Shown: positions 13,801-28,800, counted from the stretch's first letter. The stretch is DNA of 64,000 nt from Rhineura floridana (GCF_030035675.1 NC_084487.1:34406474-34470473), one strand, 5' to 3'. The notes: generated by a model from the letters alone, not told the origin. Numbers and translations are program-made.

Positions 13801-16800
13801 GGAGGGGGCTGTAGAGACTGTAGCCCATGTTTTATTGTACTGTTCATTTTATCGCCATCACCAATCTGTTTTAATTACCCCAATTTCACAAAATATTCAT
13901 GGCAGAGATGAGGCATTTTATGTGGAATACCTTCTTTCTGATAAAACTCCCCAAGTATCAGCGAAGGTAGCCAGCTTTTGTGCTGCCGCCATTCTCTGCA
14001 GAAGAACATTGATAACACCTCAGTCTATATAAAACTTAGACCTGCCAGAAATTTTTTAATGCAACTTGTTTATTTTAAACATATATATTTGCTTACTGGT
14101 CTATGACCGTAATAAAGTTATTTGATTTGATTTTGACAATGATAGCCTGCATTTAAAGAATGACAGCTTGTTTTAAAAACAGGAGCAATTTAAGAATTCA
14201 TTGAGAAAGGCAGGGCAAGTGCACGATAAAAGCCTCATCTGGAAGAGCCTCCAAAAGTGTGCTCACTCAAGGCTTTCCTTGAGTGAGGGTGGATTTTTCC
14301 TGATTGCACTTACCCTATAATTACTTAATTGGTTCTGGAAGAAACCCAGCCTGTATAGTAACATGAATCTTGAAGAGTTAAATATTAGAACTTTGTATTA
14401 TGGGCTAAAGTTAGACTCCATTCCTTGGACTTTCCTTTGCTCTGCTTTTCAGTTTCATTTGTATTCTCTACCCAGCCAGCAATAAAGAAGCATGTTGGTT
14501 GGCCTTTGGTTAAGAAGTAAACGTTTGCGACCCAGGGGTGAAATAAGACGCAGACACAATATGATGGGTTAAACAACGGGCCACTTTATTAAACCAAATT
14601 CATATTATGATAATGAACCTGCAAAGGGGAACATAAGTGCGGGATTCAACTGGTGAGTCAGGCAAAGCCTGCTTGCAGCTATTCGGGCGACCCAAACCCC
14701 TGTTGGGCAAAGGGGTGCAATCTGTCAACCCCTTGCCCTGACCACACTCCAATTGTGCATAGGGAGGCCAACCTGCATCACCGCCCCCCGGTGCCCTGAA
14801 ACTCCGGGTGGATGAGACCTGTTGGCCCCAAAGGCGACCCGTATCCTGCCCTCGGGCCGTAAAACCCGGAGCTGCAGGCCTCCGGAACCGCCTATCACCT
14901 CCAAAGGTGCCTAAAGGTGTCACCTAGCTGCCCTTCACCTTCAACCTTTCCCGCACTTCCTCAATAAAGCGACCATTAAATATTAAATTCAAACAGCCAA
15001 ATCAACCTAATAACCACAGGAAAAAACACCCATACTAACCCTGAATGCCCTTCCTGCTAACCACAGTATGGAGTAGGCAAAAGAAACTCGCCGGCTAAAA
15101 CGCAGGCAAACCAAAAATTCCTACTCGGCCCCAGAGGCGACCAAATGAATCACACTGCAGCAGAGGGAGGGTAGGGCGGGTGCCACAATTATGAAGAGGG
15201 AGAGGGGGCGGATAGCAAGAGCTTAAATAAGCTTGTATGCCCCGCCCCCTCTAGAAGTGCGCCGTGACTGCGTCACCCCAGTCCGGCGCACTTGCCCTCT
15301 CCAGACATGGAGGCTCAGGATTCACCCGGGCCGCAAACACGCCCCGCAACCCGGTAAGTCCCGGGTGCGAAGCGGGGTTGTTTATTCTGCAGTTATTATG
15401 ATAGGTAGAGCAGGATTATGTGCTTATTGCTAAAGGGTGAAATAAAGAGATAACATAAAGTGATCTGAAAAAATATCTACACTAAGTTACATTTTACTCT
15501 TTTAAAGCACTCACTATATTCACAATCATGGTGACTAATTTTTCTTCTTTTTCTTTGAGAAAACAAGCACCACACTAGTTTTTAACTTCTTAGTTATAGC
15601 ATAAACTATTATGTTTGTTTCCCATCTTTTTGGTATTCCCTTGTTCACTCTATCCTTAATATTTTTTTTCTTACGAAATAAAAAATATGCCAGTCATTTA
15701 ATTCTTTGTATTATTACTAAATGTTCTGTTGATTTGAGACCTTGGCATAGTCCAAGATGTAAGTTAACACACTCTCTGCATGGAGGATGAGTGAGGGGGA
15801 AGGTCACTGTCTTTCCCCTCCCTTGGCCTGGTCCACCTTTACACCAATTAGTGGTAGGGAGGATTGGCTGGTGCTATGAGCCCTCCTTCCCTCCCAATGC
15901 CCCACCTAGAAATGTGACTGCCCCCCCAACAACGAAGGCTGGCTACAAGGCTGAGTGCATAGTTAAAACTGTGTAATACACTCCCGCAGGAGGCAGTGAT
16001 GGCCACCATCTTGGATGACTTTAAAGGAGGATTAGGCAAATTCATGGAGGATAAGACTATCAATGGCTACTAGCCAGGATGGCTATGTTCTGCTTCCAAA
16101 TATCAGTTGCTGGAAACCACAGGAGAGGATAGTGCTCTTGCACCCAGGTCCTGCTTGTGGGGTTTCCATAGGCATCTGGTTGGGCACTGTGGTTGGCCAC
16201 TGTGAGAACAGGATGCTGGACTAGATGGGCCATTGCCTTGATTCAGCAGGCTCTCCTTATGCTCTTATGTTCTTTACTTGATGCAATATCATCCAACCTC
16301 CCCACGTTGTCTGACCTACCCACAAACTGCCCTGCACTGCTACCCCAAAGTTCTGCCCTGATGGCACCACTGCCAGTAAGATGTTATCTTGGCAAAGGCA
16401 TGTTCTCAAACCTGTACTTGCTGATACAGCAGGAACTTGTGAGCAGGGAGCACTTACAGTGGATGATTGGCAGGCAGAAATTCTTATGTCTTCTCATCAG
16501 TTTCCTCCTGGTTTTCTTATATATAGTCTGACCCTGCCTTACACAGAGTCAGACCATAGCCCATTTAGCTCAGTATTGTCTAGTCCAACTAGGTCTTCAG
16601 GAGCTACTTCCATTGTTGGAGGCAGTATGCCTCTGAATACCAGTTGCTGGAAATTGTAGGAATTGTAGGAGGGGAGCATGTTGTTGCACTCGGGCCCTGT
16701 TTTTGGGCTTTCTATGGGCATCTGGCTGACCATTGTGAAAACAGCATGCTGGACATAGATGGGCCACTGGCCTCATCCAGCTAGCTCTTCTTGTGTTCTT

Positions 16801-19800
16801 ATGAGCCTCTTTGGATTTGCAAGCTGGCTGACAAAAAAATCAACGTAAAATAGCTTTGGTGGACATTTACAGAGGATAGTCACTAGGTGGGAAAAAATCT
16901 AAGCATCCCTCCATCCCTGCTGATGCAGAGATGACCCCCTACTAGTGCCACCCTGCCCCTGTGATATAAGGAAAAGATAGGGTTGGGAACCTCATTATAT
17001 CCACTTTGAGTTCTTCAGAGGCAGCTGGGAATAAACACAGGGAACATTTTAAAAGAACAAATGTTATCCGTCCATGTTGAAGGCTATGTATTAAGTGGGC
17101 TGAAAGGAGTTTGATTAAAGCAAGGAAAGATTACCAGATCAAAGGCACCAGCCTTGATATTTGTCATCTATTTTGAGGCCCACCAGCTTCCTGGCAATCT
17201 CCCTAGTTGGGGATTTCTACACTCCTGCCATTCCAAAGAAAGATTCCAAGGAATCTTCCTGCTGGATATAGTTCTCTAAAAAGAAAAGTTCCTTTCTAGG
17301 TTCACCTTACACAGAATCTTGACTCTGCAGTAAGTAAACAGCTTTCTATAGCTGGCAGAATATGCTGGGGCAAGAACATGAGCAGCAAAGGTCAAAGTCA
17401 GCTGTGGATTTATCATTTTTGAGTCCCCACCTGCTAGCTAATAGAAACTTCTTGCATGTCAAGTACTATGACATGCAAACTAATACAGCTCCAAGGCTTC
17501 AGCCAATCTTAATCTGGCGTGATTATTACATGTTTTAGATGCATAAATCCCACTTGTGTTCAGTTTATTTTACCCCCACATTAGTGTGCACAGGGGATTA
17601 ATTCCTAAGAAGAGTTATTTTAGGTCTGCAGCCACTTGGGGGGGGGGCTGTGGAAAGCAGAGAGATTTGCTTTCATTTGAAAAATGATTTTTTAAAAAAG
17701 AAACTTCTTTTACAGCTAGAATAGCAAGAAAAAGTATCTTGTGGGCTTTTAGAATAGAAAGGTAGGTGGGCTATTAGGAGAGTGGAAGCTTACTGTTACC
17801 TCCTGCACCCAATGTTCCAAAAGCCTTTGCAAGCGAACACACTTATTTATTAGATTTATATCCTGTCCTTCCTCCCAGTAGGAACCCAGGATATTTGCAG
17901 AAGAGGAGGACAACTACCAAGCACATGAAGAGTAGGCATGTGGGGAACTGGAAAATAGCTCACCTTCACTAGCTATCTCCCCTCCCAATGGTCCATCAAG
18001 TGTAGACACAGACTATAGTCCACCATTTCCCAATCCTCCAAAAATATCCCCCAACCCATTCACAAAGATAAATGCAAATCGTTTTAAAAGTAACAAAAAT
18101 TAAATATGTTTATTATATAAAGAGACTCACACTGTCCACTGTTGCTCTGTCTCTGTGAGCAAATGCTAACAATAACAACGATAATAATCTCAAACTGCTC
18201 AGACTAACACTACTTCCTTTTTCTGCCTGCCTATAATGAACCTACTTCAAGCTGCTTAGAGATGTGGACTTGAAGGTAACAGCTCTGAACATGTTCAGAA
18301 CAGCTCCCTGGTCTACTCAAAAAGTAGCCCTAAGTCACTGACAACAGGAGGGATAGTGGCAACAGAAGGGAAGGGGAAGCTGCACAACTGAGGGAAATAC
18401 TGTAGACAAGTATCGCTGGTAAGATTTTTAAAAATACTGTCACATGGTTTTTCTGCCTGGAGACAAATGGGTGGCACCACCTGACTATAACAATCCTTTT
18501 GGATCAATATTGGTTGAGTGGGGCAGAGAGCTGAACAGGAAATTGATAGAAAAGTGTCCAGGACTCTGTCTACATTGAAATGGATTATGTGGGAGAGGAA
18601 AGAGGGTGGCTTTGAGATTTTTGTGGAAACTTTTTAAAAAATTGCTGGGCATTTCACTTGGTAGAGCTGAGCCCTGGTAGCCCTAATGGACCAGCTTCCA
18701 CTGCCTACTCAGTCCTATTTAATTCAATGGGGTTTATTCCCAGATATGTGGGGTTAGGATTGCATCCTAACATCGTAAATTTAGGCTGCAGTTCAATGCA
18801 TGTTTACTTGGGAGTATGACTGAGGGTAGTGGATATTTGAATAAACATGGATGATACTGGGTTATGACAATGTATATTGAGTGGATCTTTGCAAAGACAA
18901 TATAGCATTAGGGAGCCTCACCACATACTCAGCTTGAAAGTACTTTTTCCAGTTATGTCATATCCCTACCCTATTTGATTGCCAAGATATAGTAGCTACA
19001 AAAGTCAGTTGAAATGAAGAAGAAAGCCATTTCAGCTGCGTTCAAATGTGGGGTTTAATCTGTTAGTTTTACTAATTATAATGGTAGTACTTCTGCCCCA
19101 ATTTCTAACATTCCCTTCACGCTGCAGTACCTGTATCATCATCATCATCATCATTACATCTTGCCCTTCCTCCCAGCAGGAGCCCAGGGTGGCAAACAAA
19201 AGCACTAAAAACATTAAAACATCGTAAAAACAAACTTTAAAACATGTTAAAACAAAACATCTTCAAAAACGTTACTTAAAAAAAGCTATCAAAACATTTT
19301 CTAAGATTAAAAACATTTGAATAAAGAAAGTTTAAGAACATATTAAAAAGCAATTCCAACACAGATGCAGACTGGGATAGGTCTCAACTTAAAAGGATTG
19401 TCTTATGCATTGGTGACTGGTATACCACCATGTCACGCTAAATATCATTCTCATCAGTGGCCGTGGTGTGACACAACAATGAATGTCATTGGACATCTTG
19501 CTACTCCCCCACCTTTATGGCACATGCGCACTTCTGTTCCTCCATGACTCACCCATGAAAACAGTAGGAAAGTACTGTATGCGGGTATACCGCCCCAAAT
19601 TCTGTCACTTTATGACCACGGTTTTCTGGGTTAATGGAGTTGCAAACCATTTTTTTCTGGAAGCAATCAATGCGGAAAATGATTTCCAGAAGTGGCTTTT
19701 ATGTCATGTGAAAGATCAAATAAAATATGGAAATTATCAGGTAAGGAAATGTTGGCAAAATGGAATAAACTGCTGTCTGAATGTAGCCTTTGTATTTTGA

Positions 19801-22800
19801 AGAGATAGTGATATATTATTAACAACTTGCTAATATTTCAAGTAGAAATGCAAGTATATGAGTTGTGGCTTAATGCATACTTATAAATCAACACATAATA
19901 AATTCTGGGAACCAGGGCCCTTTGGGTAACCTGGCCCCTTGGGTAAATCTGGATCCATAATCCTTTCTTTGGCATGGCTAAGACATGAAAGCATTTCTGT
20001 ATATACATCTAAGTAACAGCTGTGTTTTCACTTTCACAGTGTGATGACACTTCTGCTAGTCTTATGCAGTGATGGGTAAATTTCCACCCTTGTTGCACAG
20101 TTAGTTGTCTTCAACACAGCTGTCTTTGAAGCTTCATAACATGAAGGGCACAGATTTAGGTTGTAATCTTATGCATACACTTACCTAGTAGTAGGCCCCA
20201 CTGAACCCAGTGCAACTTACTTGGAAGGAAAGATGCATAGGATTGCACTGCATATATCCTTTCCTTAAACATAGGGACTAGGAGCCTGGGAGCTATCACT
20301 GCAAAGGTTACAGAAGGCTGGTTAACACAAATGGCAAAGCAGAAGAGAAATAGCTGGAGGAGAGCTGTCTTAAATTCTGTGTCCTTGTGTGAAAAAGAAG
20401 CAGTCCTTTTCCTTATCACCTAATGGCAGATACTAGGAAATAGGTTTTCTTTCTAGAGCACAAAGACCAGGCCACAAGACCCTTTAAGACCCTGCAATTT
20501 TGCTGTTCAATGGTTTTAGTAATTTTCTATTTTTACACTGAAGAACCTTTCCTGGCGAGATCTGTATTGACATTTCACCAACCTTGGCAGCTGAAGAGGT
20601 TCATCATGATTCAATGAGGAAAACTTCTCTCCCGTAGTGATGGAATGATTTGTCAGGCATTCAGCACAAGGATTTGATCCATAGTATAGTCCCTCACAAC
20701 ACCTAGCCAGAGAGCCTTTTAAGGCAATTGGATGGTAGAGAATGGCATCTGGGAACTTCACAGAGCATCCTGGGTCAGGAAAGAACAGAACGGCCATGGC
20801 AGTTTGATATCCATCTGGCGTTTTATTTTTCTTGGCAGAAAAATGTATCCTGACAGACTTATTAGACTTGGGAATTGTGAGTCATTAGGTGTTTTTTACT
20901 GGACTTCTTCAGAAGCGAAGCTGGTGGCCAAGGACATCTTGATGTTGGTAGATAACTGATTCATATAGTCCATGTCAAAGGCAATTTGAAAGAAGGGATT
21001 TGTTGCAGGACACCCCACTATCTTAAATTTGACCTGTGGATACCAGTGTCAGGTCTTCTTCTCTAGTTGTCTCACCTTAATTATGCTCCAGGCATCCCTC
21101 CCCTTTTTTTAAACCAAAGAACAGTCCCTATTTTCTAGTAAAATCACCACTGCTTTTTATTTTCTTTTTTGCCTTTGCAGGATCCAGAGTTAAAATTACT
21201 TAGCATGCGTTGGGTAAAGTTCTCAATCTTCAGGTTTCAGCTCTAGTTAAATATCAGAAGGGTGGTGATGGATGTATTTTGCCTGTAGTGTCAATGCATG
21301 AGTATGAACACTATGGCACCAGCCTGTCATTTCATGCATGACAGCAGCTGATGTATATTTTGAACTGACCGGGGCTGGCCCAAGATATTTTGCCACCTAA
21401 GGCAGACCAGCAAACGGTGCCCGGCTGCCACTCTGTCCACTGGACCACCTCCCCCCGCACCGCTTTCTGCAGTGGCAAATACTGTTTAACAATAACAAAA
21501 AAAACACCCTAACTATTATATTTTAAAGTTTTAAAGAGTTTCTTGCTGTGCTGCATCATAGCACTAGCGGTGCTTTTCTGCAGCAGACCAGCATTGCTAC
21601 CAGCTGCTCCATATGGCAGGTACACCGTGGCTTTATCTTGGGCAGCTAGAAGATGGAGTGGCAGATAGCTGACTGCAGCAGTGAACAGATGTGCACTCAC
21701 TACACCATCCTCCCTATCTGCCAACTGAGCCAAACGATTTTGCTTACCACATGGCAGGGCCAGCCCTGTATTGTGCTGTTGGTATTGTGCATTGTAGGAC
21801 ACTTATCTATCCACCCCGCCATATCTCTAATCAAAAGAACAAACATCCTCTTGGCTTTTGGATGACAGCCAGTGTCAAGAGTTAATTAGTGCAGCTTGCA
21901 GAAAGTAGAACAGAACATAAGGAGAGCCCTACTGGATCAGGCCAAAGGCCCCTCTTGTCCAACATCCTGTTCTCACAGTGACCAACCAGATGTCTCTGGG
22001 AAACCCACAAGTAGGATCTGAGTGTAATAGCACTCTCCCCACTTGTGATATCCAGAAACTGGTATTCAGAGGTACACTGCATTGACAGTGAAGGGTGAAC
22101 ATAGCCATCATGGCTTGTATCTATGGATAGCCGTATCTTCCATGAATTTGTCTTTTTAAATAATATCCAAGTTGATGGCCATCACCATTAGGGATGGAAA
22201 GATCTGTCAATTTTGGTTCTCTTGCTTTCTAATTTTTCCACTCTTAAATCCAGTTCTTTCAATTTCTGCAGCAATTTGCATTTTTTTTTAAAAAAAATCC
22301 TCATGAAAATTCTGCAGCATTTTAGTGCAAATTTCTCCTGATAAACACATTTTTGTATGAAGTTTTGACTCCTATACACATTTTTGCAATTTCTCATATA
22401 ATGCATTTTTGCATGTTATTTTCAGCCATACATTCATTTTATGCACACTTTCCCCTAATAGATGCACTTTTGTAAACATTGCTTGCATCACAAAATTTGA
22501 ATAAGTGCAAATTTTGAAGGATGTTTCAGTTCTCATATTGTTTTGGAAAGTGTGAATTAGATTCAGCATGAAATGTGAACTTAATCAAAATTCTTGCCTG
22601 TCCCTAATTACCATCTTGGGGGAGCAAACTCTATAGTTTAACTATGTGTTGTGTGAAGAAGAGCCTTGCGCAATGCATGACAGTATGTGTGAGGGTCAGG
22701 CAGAAATCCTGAGTAAGAGTTTTGAGGTTTTACAAGAGTATCCCTATTTTGTTTGAGATTGTTCCAGGATATGCAACTCCTTTCTGAAGGTCACTGTAAA

Positions 22801-25800
22801 CCGCCCAGAGAGCTTTGGCTATGGGGCGGTATATAAATACAATAAATAAATAAATATGTGTTTGACCGGCTTGCCTCGACATTTTTAAAGAAAAAACTAT
22901 AAGGCCATCATTTCCATTTCTGTTTGTTTGGTTTTTGTTTTCAAAATACCTTTTGTTTTTAGACTGCCGTTGCTGAAGATGTTTTTTCTAGAACTGGATG
23001 CAGGGGTTATCCCTCCTTTATTTGTCCTGTGGGCTATTAGGCTTTTAATATTGAAAGGTTTTTTTGTTGCATTTTTACTGTTGGGTATTTTTATTGTTGT
23101 ATATTGTATTTTCCCAGGTAAATAAATGATTAATCAGAAGAATCCTTAGGTGTACTGTTAAGAGTCCTGGAGAAGCAAACTTTTTGTAGAGGAAAAGCTA
23201 TCACATATGCCAGGGCTGGAATAGGAAGTCAGCTTCTTTGGCCAATGATTGGGGCCCTACGAGGGCCAGCTGTTGACCCCTGACCTCTGGCTACTGCTGC
23301 TTCTCATTTTTCTTGCATCTTTGCTCATCGACTCACGAGCAAGCAGGTATAGTGGCAAGAAGCATTAGCCACTTGCCTGCTTGCCTGATTTGATAGAGCT
23401 TGATTGTTCAAGGCAAAAACATGTTCTTATTTTCACTTTTACTGATAAACCAATATGTCTATGTGCTTTGATCCATGGGCATCCCACAGAGCATTTTGCC
23501 TAGGGTCCCCACAAACCTGAATCCAGCTTGGGGCAACAGGATAAAATATGAATAATATCAGAAAGAGAGAGAGTGTGTGCCTTTACTTTTTCCCAATCAC
23601 TACATCCATGTTTACTGTAGGAAAATCTGGCTATTTAAACCACACATGTGCCATGCACAATTGATGGTGCTGTGTATAGATTTTGCCATTTAAATTCAGG
23701 TACTTTGTGTAGTCAAGATTAAAAAGTAAAATGTGAATCAGCTGTGAGTCATCCCTATTAACCAGGGCAATTAATTCCAAATGATTCACCCACTGGACTC
23801 TCACAATGGACAAAATGGGGATAGAACCACATTTCTCCTTATGTTTTACCCACCTAGATCAATACTGTGACAATGCTGTGTTAGTGTGCATTTCTCTTGA
23901 ATACTGACTTCAGTTAAAGGACCATCCCATTTCAAAAAGGATCACCCCACCCCTAAGGACAGTCCATAGCCATGTCCCCAATGTGAGTCCAAAAATGCAG
24001 GCTTATACACACCCACCCAAGCATATATTCCTATACACACTAGTGGTGTGTAATGAGACAGCCCAGATAATGGCTTAAAATATGCATAAAATATGCTGAA
24101 ATCATTTACATCTGCTTATATTTGCTTAGAATATGCTTAAGATTAACTTAGAATGTGCTTAAGATATGTTGAAATAGCTTATAAAGTCTGCTTTATGCAT
24201 AAGAGCCAAAGTAAGAAAGGAGTAGTTTAAAACTGCCCCCCCTTAATCCTCCATCTCCAGACTAAAGCTGTAATTTTCCTAAGAAAACAACTGGAAAGAT
24301 ACAAGATAAGGTGCCTGGGCAGACAGCCAATGTGTTATGTTAACTATCAACATGAAGCTCATTATATGGCGTGGCTGATGCTTGCAGACAGGGCAAAGCA
24401 GACTTTTCCGGGGGTCGAGAATACAAGTCCCACCAGGAGCCTGACTAATGACCCGATGGAGAGCCTGATAAGGTTGAATAGAGAGAAGGTAGAAAGAGAA
24501 GCAAGGAGGCAGCTAGCACCACTTCTAACAGGCAGTAGGAGCTAGGGCGATGGGAACACGCCTACCTTTAGATAAGAAAGTGTATAAAAAACCAGGTTGT
24601 ATAGCACTCAGGACCCCTCAGCTCTGGTGGAGGGGGTCGAAGAAAGCAGGAGAGAACCATCCATCTATTCCATCCATGACATCTGATGGGTGATGTATCA
24701 TGGCATCTATTTCCGTATATTTTGTAACTATGGCTATGTGATATGACTTAGAGTTTAACTCAGTCCTTCATCTATTGTAACTTGCTTTAACTAAGTTGTG
24801 CCTTCAGAGTCTTATTCTTTGATATTACATGGATATCTAGCAACTTCTTTCATACTGAAATCTCTCTTTTTTTCTGTTTCTGCAATGATGGCTAAGAATG
24901 CATTTTATTAGTTGTAGTGAGTAAGATATGAATAAATGGCATATATTATAAAGACTGTTCTGCTGTCTGAAGTCTGACTCCCAAATAGAAACTTTTTGGT
25001 ACCTCCCAAGACTCAAAAATTCTTGAGTGAGGTCTCCTTTATTCTCCGCCTACACTAGACGACTATTGTTGATAACCTGTGAGCTTAGGTGAACTAATGT
25101 TCAACATATAAGGACTCTATGTAGACACGGAGGAAGGGAAAAAGCAAGAACCCTCGTCCCTGTGCATTCATTGCCAAGGGGGCTGGTCTTGCCTATATCA
25201 GGTGGCTGGTGGCTCCATGTCAATGGGGCAGTGGAATCTGCTCTGAGTTTTAGTCCGAACTCAAGCAGCTGTCTAAGATGCTTCACCACTGCCTCACTGG
25301 TATGGAGCTACCAGCCACCGCTGATACACACCAAAGAACAGCAGCACATACCATAATATCTAATTTATTAGGATCAGCACCTCTACAACCCTATGCATAG
25401 TTTTCTGGGAGTAATCTCCATTGAACTCAGTGGTACTAAGTTCTGACAGGATAGATAAAATTGTAAAACACAATGAGCTTTTTACAAAAGAACTACAGTC
25501 AGTTGAAATGCAACTTTTATTTATTTATTTATTATTTTATTTATATCCTGCCCTTTCTCCCAGCAGGAGCCCAGGATGGCAAACAAAAGCACTAAAAACA
25601 CTTTAAAACATCATAAAAAGAGACTTTAACATACATTAAAACAAAACATATTCAAAAAAAATTTTTTTAAAAGCTTTCAAGACATCTTTAAAAAAGGTTA
25701 AAACTGTTGTTATGTGCCTTCAAGTCGATTACGACTTACGGAGACCCTATGAATCAGTGACCTCCAATAGCATCTGTCATGAACCACCCTGTTCAGATTT

Positions 25801-28800
25801 TGTAAGTTCAGGTCTGTGGCTTCCTTATGGAATCAATCCATCTCTTGTTTGGCCTTCCTCTTTTTCTACTCCCTTCTGTTTTTTCCAGCATTATTGTCTT
25901 TTCTAGTGAATCATGTCTTCTCATTATGTGCCCAAAGTATAATAACTTCAGTTTCATCATTTTAGCTTCCAGTGACAGTTCTGGTTTAATTTGTTCTAAC
26001 CTTGTGTGTGAAGAAGGAAGTCCATCAAAGAAAAGGAGAAAAGTGTCCAGCCTCTGCTTGATTATTTACCTCATCCTTATGACTTTCTCTATGCTAATCT
26101 GTCAAAATAAGCTTGAAAGCCTCATTATTACCAAACATTTGCCAGAGCCAGGAAGGTCTATCAATTACCTTTGCACTCCAGCAGATGATGTCATCACTCC
26201 TGCTCTGAAAAAAGTATCACAGCTGGCCACCCCCCATACCCACCCTTCACTTCATCACTGAAAAGGCTATTGGAGAGTTGGAAAAGGTATAGAAGAAGAA
26301 AACCAAATGATCAAGAGGTTGGAGCTCCTTTCTTGTAAGGAAAGAACGAAACATTTTCTTGTAAGAGAGAAAGAAAGAGAGAAAGAAAGAAAGAAAGAAA
26401 TGCAAAGTGTTGAGAGAAAATGGACCGAATGAGCTTCTTTCATATGATACTACTTGGGGTCATCCCAACAAAATTGGCAGTAGATTCAGCACACATTAAG
26501 TACTTTTTAACACAGCAATCATACACTTAATTTATGGAATTCACTGTCCCAAGATGTGATGGCACTGCCAAGATAGCTTGAAAAGGGTATCAGACAAACT
26601 CATGGAGGATAAACAGATCAGTGGCTATTTTTACATGACAGTTGAACGGAACCTCCATGTTCAGGGACAATATACCTCTGAATATCTGTTGTGGCAAAAG
26701 CAGAGGCAACAGCAGAGGAAGTCTGTTGCCTTCATTCGATGCTTGGGAGCTTCTCATTGACATCTGGTTGGCCACTGAGAAACAGGATGTGCCTGGATGG
26801 TCTCATCCAGCAGGGTCCTTCCCTGTTCTTAAATTATTTCAAACATTGTACCGAATTCACCTCCTTCCCAAAGAGTTCCTTCTTCATTGCGCGCACACAC
26901 ACATACACACACACCCTGCCAAGATGTATCCAGAATGTGTTTTATAATTAAGCCTGCGGCCAGAAGAAAAGGCTTACCAGGATTCTTACTGGAACAGAGA
27001 ACCAATATCACTAACATGCTGGAGAATATATTTTGTCTGTATTTGTCTGTAGAGTCACACTGAGTGTCCCAAACTCAGAAATGTTATTTCTGTTATTTGC
27101 TCCAGGGGTTCACTGGTTTAATATCTTTGGACATGTGGAAGAGGCTAGTATGGATTGATTTTCAGTGTGTAAAGTTTAAGGATACCTTTACGTGTAGCCC
27201 TGCTCAAACCATTCCACACTGTAAGCTAATTGGATAAACATGAACCACCAAATCAGGCTTTCACCTGGGGGAACGAAAGCAAGGCAGAAGAACTCTATAA
27301 AGCTGCTTGATCTAGAAGTGGAAGAGCAAATAGGAACTCTGACATGAAGAAAGCTGCACTCCCTATACACGTGGATTTGGGAGTAAATCCTATTAAACTC
27401 ACAATGTGTAGGATTGCACTGTAATTTCAATTGGTGGAAATATCTGGTGATCCCTAAAAAACTGATATTAAGAAAGGTTAAAGAGGTAACATATAGAGGT
27501 TCTGTTTGACCCTACTAGGATTTTATGGAGGGAACGGCAGCAGAGTAAAAAGAGAGAGACAGAGAGAGCTGGTTTCTTATTTACTGATGATAGCACTCAT
27601 TTACTGGGTGAAAGTATTGGGGGGGTGGGGAAGCATAAGTTCTAAGAATAGTCAAGTGGAAAATAAGGCTGTGGGCACACTAGTTGCTTCAAAAGCAGTG
27701 AGAATGTTTTTTCTGGCTGCATTTTCAAGTGACTCTGCTCTCAGTTGGATACACCTCCCTTCCCCACTGCTGACTTCAGACCTCTCAGGACCATCCACAG
27801 CAAAGTATTGGGCCAATCATTGCCTCTGCCTGAGCCCATAGCCACAGCAAAGTGTTTCCATTGGCCACACCTGGAAGACAAATAAGTTGAGCTACCAATC
27901 AGTTGCAAAATCTGTCTGAAGCAGAATTTTTTTTAAAAAAGCACTCAAGCTGATCTGACTAGGTTTTAGAGTAAAAAGGGGTGGAGTTTGACTAGCATTG
28001 TGTGCCCCCATTTTCACAAAACAGAGGTGGAGACGCACTGGAACCAGCACAACAGTAAGTGCGTCTCTACCCTCAAATGCTGGTTAAATCTGAGGAAACA
28101 ATTTACTGGATTAAAAATAAGAGAAAAAGGAGGGAGAAGAGTTAGACTGAATTATAATGTTTCAGACATTATAGTAAAGTTTCCTTGTTATTGGCTATGA
28201 ACTGGATTAAATTAACAAATTAATTATTAGGATCAATTTAAGGATAAATTAAGAGATAAATGAGGTATATGACAAAGTGTTGATGCTATTATTATTAATA
28301 TTATTACTTTTATTTCATAAATTAGTATATTTATTTATATCTATAGTAGGTCTGTAAAAGATATAGACTCAAATAGAAGTGTGATTAAATTGTAGGTTTT
28401 ATTTAAAAATGGTTAGTTTGTGTGTTATGTGTACAGTTATGATGAGGGATGGTCGAGAATTCCACTGAATTCGGATTTAGCACTGGATTTTTCAGTGATC
28501 CGCATGATACATGTAGAGCAGTGTCATGCCATTTTAAGCAGTCATGGCTTCTCTCAAAGTATTCTGGGAACTGTAGTTTGTTAAGGGTGCTGAGAGTTGT
28601 TAGGAGACCCCATTCCTCTCATATGGCTCCAATTCCCAGAGTTCCCTGGGAAGAGGGATTGATTGTTAAGCCAGTAGGAACTGTAGCTCTGTGAGGGGTA
28701 TAGGGGTCTCTAACACCTTTCAGCATATTTTGTTTGTTTGTTTGTTTATTTATTTATTATTTGATTTATATCCCACCCTTCCTCCCAGAGGAGCCCAGGG

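Noticed and set aside
21167-21210. Strong acceptor-like TTTGCCTTTGCAG in intron 1
   Set aside because: The following sequence stops after a few codons in the incoming phase and has no nearby donor.
28028-28072. Small hairpin GGTGGAGACGCACT / AGTGCGTCTCTACC
   Set aside because: A single stem of about 13 bp with no other evidence for a structured RNA or transposon.
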